A stretch of DNA of 64,000 nucleotides from Rhodococcoides fascians A44A (GTDB lineage: Bacteria > Actinomycetota > Actinomycetes > Mycobacteriales > Mycobacteriaceae). This document shows positions 20,490-29,175 of this stretch, in pieces. The notes beneath the pieces are model-generated. The model made no database searches. It had not been told where the DNA came from and saw only the letters and a program-made list of their open reading frames with translations. Position numbers and translations under genes: made by a program. The number at the start of each line of letters is the position of its first letter. The stretch's first letter is position 1. The DNA is taken from positions 1,517,502 through 1,581,501 of the forward strand of contig NZ_JMEX01000008.1 of the NCBI RefSeq assembly GCF_000760735.1. The letters run 5' to 3'.

Positions 20490-21659
20490 ATGTCTAATGA
20501 GGTGATGGCCCCACATGTAGACATAGATCAACGCTCCGCATCAGTGGTGCCGAGGCAAGAAGACATCGCTGACTGGGCATCAGGCCGCAGGATCTTTGTT
20601 TCCAGCTTGATTACCGACATGCTAAATGAGCGTGCAGCGTCGAGGTCCGCGATCGCAGATATCGGCGCGGATCCAGTGATGTTCGAGCATGAGCTCGGAG
20701 CACAGGACGTCAGTGCCGATGAGGCGTATTTGGCGGGCGTTCGGGGGTCTGATGTCTACGTCGGTCTTTGGGGTCCGCGATATGGAGTCCGGATGCCCGA
20801 TGGGTACTCGGCAACCCACGCGGAGTTTCTGGAGGCAGAGAAACAGGGGTTGAGGCTGTGTCTGTTCGTAGGTGACGCCAACACCGCCGACTTCGATGGC
20901 CAGCAGCGAGACCTTATCGCAAGTGCACGAAATCTCTACACCACCAGCACATGGCATACGATTGACGATCTTCAAGAACGCATTCGCGCGCGATTGATGG
21001 CTTTGGCAGCAGAGGACCTGGCACCGTGGGTCAGGTTGGGACCGTTGTTTTTCAGGGCAACGGATATTTCCGGCGACGGCACGAAATTGATCATCAAAGC
21101 CCAAGTCCGTTCCGCCTCGGTTCACGCGGAACTTGGTCAGCTGCGGGACGCTCGAACGCAAATTGTGTTTGCCTCCACTGCAGAGTCCAAAGTCGTACGG
21201 ATCGATCGGTTGTCCTCGACGATGCGCTCGACAAACGTCCACGACGAAACCATTGAATTATCTGTTGTCTCGCAGGGACAGTCGGCGTCTGCCGTATTCC
21301 GTCTCGGTTCGATAAACGGTGTCCCTGCTGAAGAGGTTCAGAAGAAATCGCTGGGAGCCGGGTTGTTCGGCGAGCCTGCAAGCGGCGATTCTTTTTTGCC
21401 CTGGGGCGCGCCGGTCGATCCTCTCGAACTGGTACGTGGACTTGGGCTTGACGACTCGGTCCTCCGGCCGATCGTGTCCTTGCTGATTACGCAACACCTG
21501 TTCGAGTCGGGCTCTGCTGCCGTGGTGGACGCTGTCGTTCTTGGTCCGTCTGTAGTGGGAAATCGACGACTGAAGGTCACCTGGACGCCTCGTAGGATCT
21601 ACGACAACGTTCCCGCACCTTCGAAGGTCACTATCGAAGGAATATTGAGTGGCGTCTGA
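20490..21659 (+). CDS. DUF4062 domain-containing protein
   Basis: A protein of about 389 residues; an overlapping GTG at 20487 and an ATG at 20505 are other possible starts. Residues about 28-150 form the DUF4062 domain, with RRIFVSSLITDMLNERAA, an SDVYVGLWGPRYGVRMPDGYSATHAEF core and LRLCLFVGD, a fold related to TIR/nucleoside-binding sensors. The C-terminal 240 residues are not recognised. DUF4062 often occurs as an N-terminal module of stress or defence proteins. It is the outermost element gene, between the tRNA and the integrase, and has lower GC than the core genes. Confidence 0.75.
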   Translation: MSNEVMAPHVDIDQRSASVVPRQEDIADWASGRRIFVSSLITDMLNERAASRSAIADIGADPVMFEHELGAQDVSADEAYLAGVRGSDVYVGLWGPRYGVRMPDGYSATHAEFLEAEKQGLRLCLFVGDANTADFDGQQRDLIASARNLYTTSTWHTIDDLQERIRARLMALAAEDLAPWVRLGPLFFRATDISGDGTKLIIKAQVRSASVHAELGQLRDARTQIVFASTAESKVVRIDRLSSTMRSTNVHDETIELSVVSQGQSASAVFRLGSINGVPAEEVQKKSLGAGLFGEPASGDSFLPWGAPVDPLELVRGLGLDDSVLRPIVSLLITQHLFESGSAAVVDAVVLGPSVVGNRRLKVTWTPRRIYDNVPAPSKVTIEGILSGV

Positions 21660-21682
21660 GCGAAATGTGTTGCGCCCGTGCG

Positions 21683-22909
21683 CTAGGTGGACTTCCTACG
21701 CTTCTGCAACGGGTCGAAGCTGTTTGCAGCCTCCAACAAAGCATCTTCCTGCGAATGTGCGTAGACGCTCAGGGTGAATGCTGCGGACGCATGGCCCAAC
21801 CACGCCGCGATGACAGCGATCGGCACACCCTGCAGATGCATGAGAGTCGCGCAAGTATGTCGGGCGTCGTGCAGACGGATGGACTTGAGGCCCGCTGCTT
21901 TAAGGACCTTCTTCCAGCGAAAGGTCAAGAGGTTCGGATGCACGGCCTCACCCGATGGAAGGCGAACTACGTATATCGAGTCGGTGTAGTCGACGCCCAG
22001 CAAGAGTTTGTCCTCCGCCTGCTGAGCTTTCGCGGCTTTCAGCGCTGCGGCCAGGGGTTTCGGGAGTGGTAGTCGTCGCTTGGAGCGACGGCTCTTCGGT
22101 GTGCCTTCGACTATGCGAGAGCCGACTGCAACTCTGCTGTTCGCAATAGAGATGGTGTTTTTCTTGAAGTCGACGTCGGACCAGCGAAGGCCTGCAATCT
22201 CACCGCGTCTCAATCCGGAAAGAGCAAGATGCCAAGCGTGAGCCATTGGATCTCTGTCGACATACTTCAGTAGGCGTTTCGCCTCTACCTGCGACAGCGT
22301 TTCCATTTCGACGGCCTCGGTCGGCAATCGATCGACCATCGCGGCGACGTTTCGGATTATGCTGCCCTGCTTGAGTTGATCGTCGAGGATTGCCGTCAGC
22401 AAGCTCAGCATGTAATTGACCGTGCGTGCGGACCAGGGCTTTCGAGCTCGACCGTTCGGCAAGGGAAGGCCACCCGCTCGGAGTTTTTTGACCAGGCTGT
22501 CGATGTCAGTCTTGGTCAGCTTCTGTACGGGGATGCCGCCAATTTCGGAGATCACGGGCTGCAGGTTGACCCTATGCCCCCGAAGTGACGACTCCTTGAG
22601 CTTGTGTTTCGAATCCAGCCACCGCTCGCAGGCGTGAGCAAGAGTGAGCTCGGACGAATGAATGAACGTGCCGTTGGAAACCTTGTTCGTAGTCTCGGCG
22701 AGTGCTTGGCGGGCTGCCTGCTCGGTTGCAAATCTGCGCTTGCTCTGTGTTCGATTGACGATCTGTGTCGTCGTTCCGTCGGGGTTCTTGCGCGTTGTAG
22801 TTCTGCTACCGGTGTCGACTCTGACCTCGTACCGCACGATTGCACGACCGGTCTTGCGGTCCGTGATCGTCAGCTTGCGAATCTGTGGCGGCAGCTGAGT
22901 TCTAGCCAT
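21683..22909 (-). CDS. int: tyrosine-type site-specific integrase
   Basis: A 408-residue phage/ICE-type recombinase. It has an N-terminal arm-binding region, a SAM-like core-binding domain (about 85-180) and a catalytic domain with the expected residues: Arg234 in SGLRRGE, a Lys-rich beta turn near KSRRSKR, His347 and Arg350 in HDARHT, His373 in WLGHAS and the nucleophile Tyr383 in VYAHS. It is expected to integrate the element at the nearby tRNA-Leu gene. The start overlaps the end of the XRE gene by 8 bp, so the two are co-expressed from the divergent region with the excisionase. Confidence 0.95.
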   Translation of the reverse strand: MARTQLPPQIRKLTITDRKTGRAIVRYEVRVDTGSRTTTRKNPDGTTTQIVNRTQSKRRFATEQAARQALAETTNKVSNGTFIHSSELTLAHACERWLDSKHKLKESSLRGHRVNLQPVISEIGGIPVQKLTKTDIDSLVKKLRAGGLPLPNGRARKPWSARTVNYMLSLLTAILDDQLKQGSIIRNVAAMVDRLPTEAVEMETLSQVEAKRLLKYVDRDPMAHAWHLALSGLRRGEIAGLRWSDVDFKKNTISIANSRVAVGSRIVEGTPKSRRSKRRLPLPKPLAAALKAAKAQQAEDKLLLGVDYTDSIYVVRLPSGEAVHPNLLTFRWKKVLKAAGLKSIRLHDARHTCATLMHLQGVPIAVIAAWLGHASAAFTLSVYAHSQEDALLEAANSFDPLQKRRKST

Positions 22910-23543
22910 CGTTGTCGTCCTCGCCCATTGCCATCTGTAGATCTGTCATCCGGTGAAACAGCTCTTCTGCGCGTCTGCGCGCGTCCTCGTAGGCCATCTG
23001 CATGGTCTCGATATGCTCCGTTGACTCCCGCGCCGACAAACCAGTTCGCAGCTGTACACGTGCGCGCCGCATCGTGTGAAGGGCCTGAAGCCACTCGCGC
23101 GTAACACCAACTCGGTCGTTGTTCGGATCGAACTGTTCCCGCGCCCATATTTCGACGGGCTGTTCTGTCTCCGCATCGGTCCAGTCGGCGGACGGTTTCA
23201 TCAAGCCTGCCTCGCCGCTGAACCACTGCAAAGCACCGTGTGATTCCTGCTCCAGGCCAGGAAGCACCTCGACTTTGCCTCTGGGGAGATCTGGGAAGAC
23301 GAGCTGGGCCGGCGAAACTCCCAGAGCTGCAGCAAGAACGAGGAGTTCGGGCACGTCAATGGTCTTCTTTCGCCCTGTCTCCAGATCGGCGACCACTGAC
23401 CGCGAGATCCCATATCCGATCTCTACGGTGCGATCTGCAAGCTTCGCCGCTGACAGTCCCGAGTGCTCCTTACCTCGGAGCCGCCTAACTTCACCGGCGA
23501 CGCGGGCCACTAGCTGTTCAGCCCAAGACTGTGTCATAAGCAC
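22902..23543 (-). CDS. XRE family helix-turn-helix regulator of the element
   Basis: A protein of up to 213 residues. An XRE-type helix-turn-helix occupies about residues 25-85 (GLSAAKLADRTVEIGYGISRSVVADLETGRKK, then PELLVLAAALGVSPAQLVFPD). The C-terminal half is acidic and helical, and not recognised. The ATG at 23537 is a plausible alternative to the one at 23543. It is the first gene of an XRE-int unit divergent from the excisionase gene, with repeated operator-like sites between them, so it probably represses excision in the way a phage repressor would. Confidence 0.88.
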   Translation of the reverse strand: MLMTQSWAEQLVARVAGEVRRLRGKEHSGLSAAKLADRTVEIGYGISRSVVADLETGRKKTIDVPELLVLAAALGVSPAQLVFPDLPRGKVEVLPGLEQESHGALQWFSGEAGLMKPSADWTDAETEQPVEIWAREQFDPNNDRVGVTREWLQALHTMRRARVQLRTGLSARESTEHIETMQMAYEDARRRAEELFHRMTDLQMAMGEDDNDG

Positions 23544-23596
23544 GCAGTCTAGCCGATTTTCCGTATGTGTTGTGGCAGCGCTACTGAATTGCTACC

Positions 23597-23658
23597 TTGT
23601 GGTGGAACCACATGGACGGCGCTCGATCGAGTGCGCGATTGTGGTGAAAATACACAAT
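23597..23658. promoter_or_regulatory. two operator-like repeats in the XRE/excisionase divergent promoter region
   Basis: TTGTGGTGGAACCACA at 23597-23612 and TTGTGGTGAAAATACA at 23639-23654 share the pattern TTGTGGTGnAAnnnCA and lie 42 bp apart, about four helical turns. The first contains a perfect palindrome TGTGGT-GGA-ACCACA; the second lies within ATTGTG...CACAAT. A TTGTGG half-site is at 23570. They probably bind the XRE protein. Confidence 0.55.
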
Positions 23659-23676
23659 ATGCGGAGAGGAAACACC

Positions 23677-23874
23677 ATGTCTCGACGGTTGTATTCGGTC
23701 CAGGAAGCGATGGCTCGGACAGGTCTCGGACGCTCCAACCTGTTCAACAAGCTTGCGGCCGGTGAGATTCGCAGCGTCAAGGTCGGTAAGCGCCGACTGA
23801 TTCCCGACACGGCCATTGACGAGTACATCGTCGGACTGGAGGAGGCGGCACGCGTCAGCTCGGGCGTTGCCTGA
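23677..23874 (+). CDS. xis: excisionase-like helix-turn-helix DNA-binding protein
   Basis: A 65-residue protein with the MerR-like winged helix of excisionase/helix_turn_helix_17 proteins: LYSVQEAMARTGLGRSNLFNKLAAGEIRSVKVGKRRLIPDTAIDEYI. It starts at ATG 23677 with a strong GAGAGGA site; upstream readings of the frame are not supported. It is divergent from the XRE-int pair and is the probable directionality factor for excision. Confidence 0.85.
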   Translation: MSRRLYSVQEAMARTGLGRSNLFNKLAAGEIRSVKVGKRRLIPDTAIDEYIVGLEEAARVSSGVA

Positions 23875-24100
23875 CATGCCTCTCACTGCAGACCCGTACG
23901 AACTAGAGACGCCCCCGGCGAGTTCCGGTGTTACGAGCACCGGTGCCGAGGGCGTCCTCGAAATCCCCACCTTGCAGGAAGGAGCTTCGTCCTCGGATAC
24001 TAATCGGTCCTGACGCGCCTCACAAGGCGTTTTGCCGCGCTCATGCCCTCACTCTGCTTCGGAATGTTGTCGACGTAGAGCGGGGATGAGTGGAGGCCGG

Positions 24101-24122
24101 ATTTACCCGCGTCTAGGTAAAT
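24101..24122. repeat. inverted repeat ATTTACC-N8-GGTAAAT
   Basis: Perfect 7-bp arms with an 8-bp spacer (CGCGTCTA) in the gene-poor region between the excisionase and parA genes. The AT-rich arms stand out from the high-GC background; it is more like a protein-binding site than a terminator. Confidence 0.45.
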
Positions 24123-24162
24123 CCATCTGCGTACACACTGTTTACGCGATTGTCTGCGTCAC

Positions 24163-24994
24163 GCCATACCCCTGCGTGGGTCCCGTGTGCCGTTGAAGTC
24201 CGCCCTCAGTCGCTGTCGCAGCGTCGTTTTCTGGCAGAGCCCGACGAACAACCAGCCTGCCGCCGGCCTGTGCACCCTTTGTAAATCCTCGGAGACCGGC
24301 CCCGAGGCACCATCAGCTCGACTGATCATCGAGCGGGTGGCGATACCGATTAGCCGCGCGCCCAACGAGGCACGGGGCTATCGGGCGTGGAGCGGACAAC
24401 GTGGGTGCGGAAATTGGCTCAGGGGCCATGGGGGGTCCGGAGCGAACGAACGAAGTCCCTTGTCTTTCATACGTCACCACTATGGAGGTACCAGTTGAGT
24501 TCTCGACCCATCTGCAATGCTCACATCACAGAGCTGCCTGGTATGGCCAACTGTCATTCAGGTCTCGATCTTTCAGTCCGTGCCGCCCTCCTGCATGTCG
24601 ATTCCCCGAAGACCCAACTAGAGCAACGTATTTGGCGGTCTGCACGCGAGCGCAGCAGTTCGCTGGTGCCGGCCGCTCCCGCGGGCGGTACGGCGGCGTT
24701 CCCCGCGAGTGCCATACCTGAATTACCCGCAAAGAGTGCCTCAGATGACTCGCTGGCGACGGGCGTCATACGTCCCGCGGTGGTTACACCAGCATTGCCC
24801 ACCAAGGATGCGAGTCGCGCTTGGGATGTGTTGGTAGTAGACGCTTCTCATACCCCTGTGGCGTGCATTTCGCCTATGGCACGCGACTCGCGCTTCGTGC
24901 CCCTTACCTGCAATACATCCAAGACTTCTACGGGGCACGACACATCCCTCGGTTCCAAGGCGTGGATGACATCCCATTCCCGCCATACCCCCAG
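24163..24994. repeat. dispersed CATAC-containing short repeats upstream of parA
   Basis: Six plus-strand copies: GCCATACCCCTG (24163), TTCATACGTCAC (24467), GCCATACCTG (24711), GTCATACGTCC (24765), CTCATACCCCTG (24847), GCCATACCCCCAG (24982). Consensus is roughly nCATACcCCtg. They may be iterons or a centromere-like site for the ParA system; the spacing is irregular, so this is tentative. Confidence 0.35.
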
Positions 24995-25029
24995 TTCGTC
25001 CCATTCATCCATGGAAAGTGAGACCCACC

Positions 25030-25818
25030 ATGCCCGCTGACATCTTTGCGTTCTGCAACCAGAAGGGCGGAGTGGGCAAGACCACCACCGTCTTTCACCT
25101 CGCCTACGCCGTTGCCCAAGCGGGGACGCGAGCACTCGTTATCGACGTGGATCCGCAAGGCAACGCCAGCACCGTCCTGGCCAGGACCGAGCTAGAGAGC
25201 GACGATGTCGGTGTTGCCGACGTACTCGCCGAGTCGTCGAACGCGACCATCGCCGATGCTGTCGTCCCCACCATCTGGCCCGGCGTAGACCTGGTACCCA
25301 CGTCGCCGGGAAACGAGTCCCTGGCCTATGTCCGCGATCAATTGGTCGTCGCCGGTGCCGGCCGAGAACGGCGGCTTCGCGACGCAATCGAGGTCGTACG
25401 AGGCGTGTACGACGTGATCCTCATAGATTGCCCACCTAGCCTCGATCTGCTGACTATCAACGCCCTTGTTGCAGCGCGCGCCGCCGTCGTCGTGACTCAG
25501 TCCGCGCTGTTCTCAGCGAATGGACTCGCGCGGCTACTACGCACCATCGACGCAGTCAAGCGCAGCTACAACCCGGACCTCGACATGCTCGGTGCGATCG
25601 TCAACCTTCACGAGATCGCGACGATCAGCGGTCGAGAACAACTGATCGAGATCGCCGCAAGCATCAACATCCTCGGCGATGCCGTCCCCAAGCGGGTTGT
25701 CATCAAAGACTCGATGGAGGCCCAAACCAGCCTGGTCGACTGGGGGACAACACAATCTCGCAGCCTGTCGACGATCTATCGCGACACCCTTGCGCTGCTC
25801 ACGAAGGGACACCTGTGA
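25030..25818 (+). CDS. parA: ParA family partition ATPase
   Basis: A 262-residue Walker-type ATPase for segregation of the excised or replicating element. It has the deviant Walker A NQKGGVGKTTT, Walker A' DVDPQGNAS and Walker B LIDCPPSLD, with no N-terminal helix-turn-helix, so it is the small ParA type. ATG 25030 was chosen over GTG 25018. Its stop overlaps the start of the next gene, the likely ParB-like partner. Confidence 0.93.
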   Translation: MPADIFAFCNQKGGVGKTTTVFHLAYAVAQAGTRALVIDVDPQGNASTVLARTELESDDVGVADVLAESSNATIADAVVPTIWPGVDLVPTSPGNESLAYVRDQLVVAGAGRERRLRDAIEVVRGVYDVILIDCPPSLDLLTINALVAARAAVVVTQSALFSANGLARLLRTIDAVKRSYNPDLDMLGAIVNLHEIATISGREQLIEIAASINILGDAVPKRVVIKDSMEAQTSLVDWGTTQSRSLSTIYRDTLALLTKGHL

Positions 25819-26168
25819 TGGCCCGGCCCGAACGTATGAAGAGCGCACTCGCCGGATCGAGCCCGGTCGATCCGCCGGAGAACTCGCGGCAGCCCCACGA
25901 CACTGTTTCGTTGGTCGAGACCGGTGCGCAAACGTCACCGGACAACGCAAAACAGAAGCGTTCGTACTACCTCTACCAGTCCACCGTCGACGATCTTCTC
26001 AACGCAGCCGAAGCGCTGTCCGCAACGCCCGGCGCACCGCGGGGCCCGTCGGATCTCGTCAATGCGGCAATCGAAGACTACTTGGAGTTGTTGCGCAACA
26101 GATTCAACGACGGTGCGCCGTTCCCGCAACGAACGGGCCCCCTCGCACGAGGACCGAGAATCCGATGA
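25815..26168 (+). CDS. small DNA-binding protein, probable ParB-like (ribbon-helix-helix) partner
   Basis: A 117-residue protein. The N-terminal 45 residues are polar and disordered. Residues about 48-95 (KRSYYLYQSTVDDLLNAAEAL ... PSDLVNAAIEDYLELL) have the strand-helix-helix pattern of ribbon-helix-helix centromere-binding proteins. Coupling to parA by overlap supports a partner role. The start is GTG 25815 or the adjacent ATG 25818. The assignment is from pattern and context only. Confidence 0.65.
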   Translation: MMARPERMKSALAGSSPVDPPENSRQPHDTVSLVETGAQTSPDNAKQKRSYYLYQSTVDDLLNAAEALSATPGAPRGPSDLVNAAIEDYLELLRNRFNDGAPFPQRTGPLARGPRIR

Positions 26169-27040
26169 GCCGATCACACTCCGCGGCAACTCCGTTGACA
26201 ACGAAGCCGTCAGACGTCGTTGCGCTACATCCAGCGATTCTGCAGTGGGCTCTCGCAACAGCCGTTGCGTTGACAGTTGGCATCGCCGGGGCGTCCTTCT
26301 GGCTCAGTTTCGCTGTGTTGCGTGATCTCGCGGTGATGGCAGGGATAGGTCCCGGTGAAGCCTGGGTGATTCCGATCGTGTTGGACGGTGCAATCGTCTC
26401 GACAACAGTGACGGCGATTGCGCTGTCCAACCACACGGACAACCGCACCATCAAGGGCCGTCGTTTTGTCGTATCGATTTTACGTGTCGCGGCATCGGCG
26501 TCGATTGCGGGTAACTCGTATCACGCAGTGTTGAGTGCGACCTTGCTTCCGGCCGTGGTCTCGGCGGGTATTGCCACCATTGCACCTATTGCGCTCCTTG
26601 CGATGACGGAAGTGCTGGCTGTCATCCTTCGTGCGCCCCGCGGAACCGCAGGGGAGGAGTTGGCTCCGAGTGCTGCCACAGAAGAGCCGGATTGGACTGA
26701 CGCCGACTCCATCCAAGAAGGCCAAAGCCAGAGCGGGGATGACTCAGGGGGTGAAGACGGCTGGCGGGAAGAACAGGTCGACGCGGCGGACTCGCCTCGA
26801 CTGCAAGTAGACGACCTCACACCGGAAGTTGCAGAGACAGCGCGGCTTCGACACGCCCACCGTGAATGGTCGTGGGCACGAATCGGTAGAGAAACGGACG
26901 GCTCCGTTGCATCGACCGCGATGCGCCGATATCGGAAGTGGGAAGAAGTCACCGCAGGGATCGTCGATGGCCACCAGGACGGGCAATTCAAGTTTGATAA
27001 CAGGTCAGCCTGCGAACATGACCGCATGTCCGCAGGATAG
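26165..27040 (+). CDS. DUF2637 domain membrane protein
   Basis: A 291-residue protein starting at ATG 26165 by ATGA overlap with the preceding gene. Four hydrophobic segments in residues about 25-155 (LQWALATAVALTVGIAGASF, VIPIVLDGAIVSTTVTAIAL and others) match DUF2637, found on actinobacterial plasmids and integrative elements. The C-terminal half is acidic and then carries a helix-turn-helix-like stretch ending RRYRKWEEVT. A role in element spread or maintenance is suggested by the company it keeps; the molecular function is unknown. Confidence 0.75.
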   Translation: MSRSHSAATPLTTKPSDVVALHPAILQWALATAVALTVGIAGASFWLSFAVLRDLAVMAGIGPGEAWVIPIVLDGAIVSTTVTAIALSNHTDNRTIKGRRFVVSILRVAASASIAGNSYHAVLSATLLPAVVSAGIATIAPIALLAMTEVLAVILRAPRGTAGEELAPSAATEEPDWTDADSIQEGQSQSGDDSGGEDGWREEQVDAADSPRLQVDDLTPEVAETARLRHAHREWSWARIGRETDGSVASTAMRRYRKWEEVTAGIVDGHQDGQFKFDNRSACEHDRMSAG

Positions 27041-27481
27041 AAGTGCTACCGCGACATCGAGCCTGGTTGCTTTCCGTCGCTCCCGCGCAATCACCCCAGG
27101 CTGTTGAGGGCTGTGAGGTGGTCGCGCCCGGATGGCTCAGTCTGCGTCGAGGCCCGCGCTGCCCTGGGCCCACCTCCGGCGGTCTCCGGATTGAGCTCCG
27201 CTGCGCTCCGCACAGCAGAAAGAACAATTTCCTTCGCACATCTGGCTCCGATCGAGCATGCAACACCCTGACCCGTCTTACCCAACCCTGACTCCGCCTT
27301 GCTTCGGCCCGATGGGCTCCGAAAACTTTTCAAAGCGCCTGCGGCTGAAAACTTTCCGGATCAGGGCCAGGACGCCGGTCCAGTGCGCCGCCTTCTCTCC
27401 TTCGAGCCAGATGACGGCGAAAGAAATTGGCAGAGCGGAGGGGCCGGGGGTGCCGGTCCCGCAACAGAAAGAGAGCCCGAC
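27041..27481. other. 441-bp intergenic region
   Basis: No gene is supported. It contains GC-rich inverted segments around 27140-27190 that could terminate the parA operon, and two copies of GAAAACTTT flanking a CGCCTGCGG hairpin near 27320-27355. The next gene's promoter must lie here. Confidence 0.5.
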
Positions 27482-28048
27482 ATGCCGCAGAGTACTTCCA
27501 GCACAGGACGACGGACCACCGCCGCATACAACGCCCGAACCACCGGAATTGTCACCCACACAACCGTCCTGGTCACAGGACCCCAACAGGCCACTATCAC
27601 CGCCACCTCCGCAGCAACCGACGAAGCGCAGATGATCGTCGCACTAGGTCACGTCATGATGACCTTCCGCAGCGCCGAAACAGTATCCGCAGTCATCACC
27701 GGATTCGCCACCGTCCGGGCCGCACTTGCCGGAGCCGATGGACAAGCCCCCCACCCCGCCCAACCAGGCGCAGAATTCGGTGCCGCTGCGATCTCCGTCC
27801 TATGGCTCGACAGCCCCGAACACACCGCAGTCCCACACCACCGCTACAGCTCCGAACAACGCCGCACGATCCACTGGGTAGACCTGCACATGGGACCTGT
27901 CACCTGGCGCATCACCGACCGCATCGGGTACGACACTCTGATGGCCGAACTCCGACGCGTTCACCGTGCTGCCGTCGGAGTATTTCTCGACGGCGGCCGC
28001 TACCGCCGCGACCCCGCCAAGCTCCTCGATGTCTTCGACGACGTCTAA
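27482..28048 (+). CDS. hypothetical protein of the mobile element
   Basis: A 188-residue soluble protein, not recognised. It starts at ATG 27482 with a GAAAGAGAG site; the longer upstream frame is not supported. It begins with a Ser/Thr-rich stretch, then a compact domain with two conserved-looking Trp segments (ISVLWLDSPEHT, IHWVDLHMGPVTWRITDR) and a basic C-terminus. First of a series of small plus-strand genes typical of the accessory core of such elements. Confidence 0.6.
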   Translation: MPQSTSSTGRRTTAAYNARTTGIVTHTTVLVTGPQQATITATSAATDEAQMIVALGHVMMTFRSAETVSAVITGFATVRAALAGADGQAPHPAQPGAEFGAAAISVLWLDSPEHTAVPHHRYSSEQRRTIHWVDLHMGPVTWRITDRIGYDTLMAELRRVHRAAVGVFLDGGRYRRDPAKLLDVFDDV

Positions 28049-28223
28049 TACCACACGTTCGGCCCCAGCCCCGGGGCCGAACGTCGTTTGTCCACAGGCT
28101 GACTCGACACGACAGTTATCCACACCCTCGCCTGATTGGTCTCCGCGCCAAACCTGTTTTTCCGGACCTCGTGTGACCCTCGACAACAAGCAGCTAGCCG
28201 GCACGAGCGACAAGGAACCAACG

Positions 28224-28529
28224 ATGATCACCTGGACAGTCACCACACACCCCGAAGACAACCCCGAAATTCTGACCGCAACCGGAGCAGAACCCAATCT
28301 CCAAGGTGCGAAACGCGCCGCCGCAGATGCCGTCCGTACCGCCCTCCTCGACGCGCGCGAGCACGCATCGTCCGACAACGGCAGCCCGCCGTCCTACCTC
28401 GTCACACTCGACGGAACCTGTGCCCTCATCATCGGACTCGGAAGCTGCAGGCTCGAGAACTACAACGCCGTCCTCGACAGCCTCGAGCAGTTCGACGGCA
28501 CCGCACCACCGAACCTTCTCTACATCTGA
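28224..28529 (+). CDS. small hypothetical protein
   Basis: A 101-residue protein, not recognised. ATG 28224 is preceded by AAGGAA. The sequence has an alternating hydrophobic first strand (MITWTVTTHP), a helix (GAKRAAADAVRTALLDAREHA) and two further strands, consistent with a small alpha/beta fold. It follows the 188-residue gene on the same strand. Confidence 0.6.
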   Translation: MITWTVTTHPEDNPEILTATGAEPNLQGAKRAAADAVRTALLDAREHASSDNGSPPSYLVTLDGTCALIIGLGSCRLENYNAVLDSLEQFDGTAPPNLLYI

Positions 28530-28638
28530 CCCACACCTCCGCAATGACGTCGAAGGCGGCATAGCCAGGCAAAGCGCAGCCGGAATATCGAATCCAGTTC
28601 TCCCGCAACAGACCCGCGAATGGAAACGAGGCGAACAG

Positions 28639-29175
28639 ATGACCCCATTGAGAGCAGTGGAACCCACCGACGACGACGATCACGCTGATCTGACGGACCA
28701 TCCGGAGACGGCACCGGAAGCGCTGGCGATCTGCGCATTGATGTGGTTGCAGGACGCCGACGAGGCCGCCCGCATCGCAGCGACATTGCAGGCCAATGAT
28801 TTCCATGATCCCGTGTATCGCGAGCTGTACGGCATCGTGCAGGGGCTGATCATCGACAACCTCCCACACGATCCCGCGAGTGTTCTGGGCGTCCTCGTCC
28901 GGTCAGGTGCCAGTGGACACCGCGGTGCACGGCTGCGTCGAACACTGACCGACGTCACCGCAGCGAACGCATGCGGTGCCTCGGCAACCGACTACGCCGG
29001 CATGGTGCTGTCGGAAAGTTACCGACGTAGCTTCTTCGACGCAGGGATCAGAATTCAGCAGCTCGCCGAGGAAGCGCCGGAAGAATTTCTGTTCGACCAG
29101 CTCGTCGAAATCGGAAGGGCGCAACGTGAAGCGACGAACCGCCTGAACGCCTTCCGCAGCGGCAGTGCACTATGA
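28639..29175 (+). CDS. DnaB helicase N-terminal-like domain protein
   Basis: A 178-residue protein. Residues about 22-125 resemble the all-helical N-terminal domain of replicative helicase DnaB (APEALAICALMWLQDADEAARIAATLQANDFHDPVYRELYGIVQGLI, then ADYAGMVLSESYRR), but the RecA-like ATPase half is absent. Such stand-alone domains may recruit host DnaB or primase to plasmid-like replication. ATG 28639 has an ACGAGG site; its stop overlaps the next start by ATGA. Confidence 0.7.
   Translation: MTPLRAVEPTDDDDHADLTDHPETAPEALAICALMWLQDADEAARIAATLQANDFHDPVYRELYGIVQGLIIDNLPHDPASVLGVLVRSGASGHRGARLRRTLTDVTAANACGASATDYAGMVLSESYRRSFFDAGIRIQQLAEEAPEEFLFDQLVEIGRAQREATNRLNAFRSGSAL

Larger units (their letters stand above)
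23875..25029. other. 1.15-kb region without a convincing gene, upstream of parA
   Basis: Open frames here have no family resemblance and poor ribosome sites. The region contains an inverted repeat ATTTACC/GGTAAAT (24101-24122, 8-bp spacer) and several CATAC-containing short repeats. Its position ahead of parA suggests a partition or replication site, promoters or an RNA; none can be fixed by eye. Confidence 0.6.

Noticed and set aside
24387..25040. 217-codon frame upstream of parA
   Set aside because: Ser/Thr/Arg-rich composition without pattern, no ribosome site, and it overlaps the repeat-containing parA leader; not supported as a gene.
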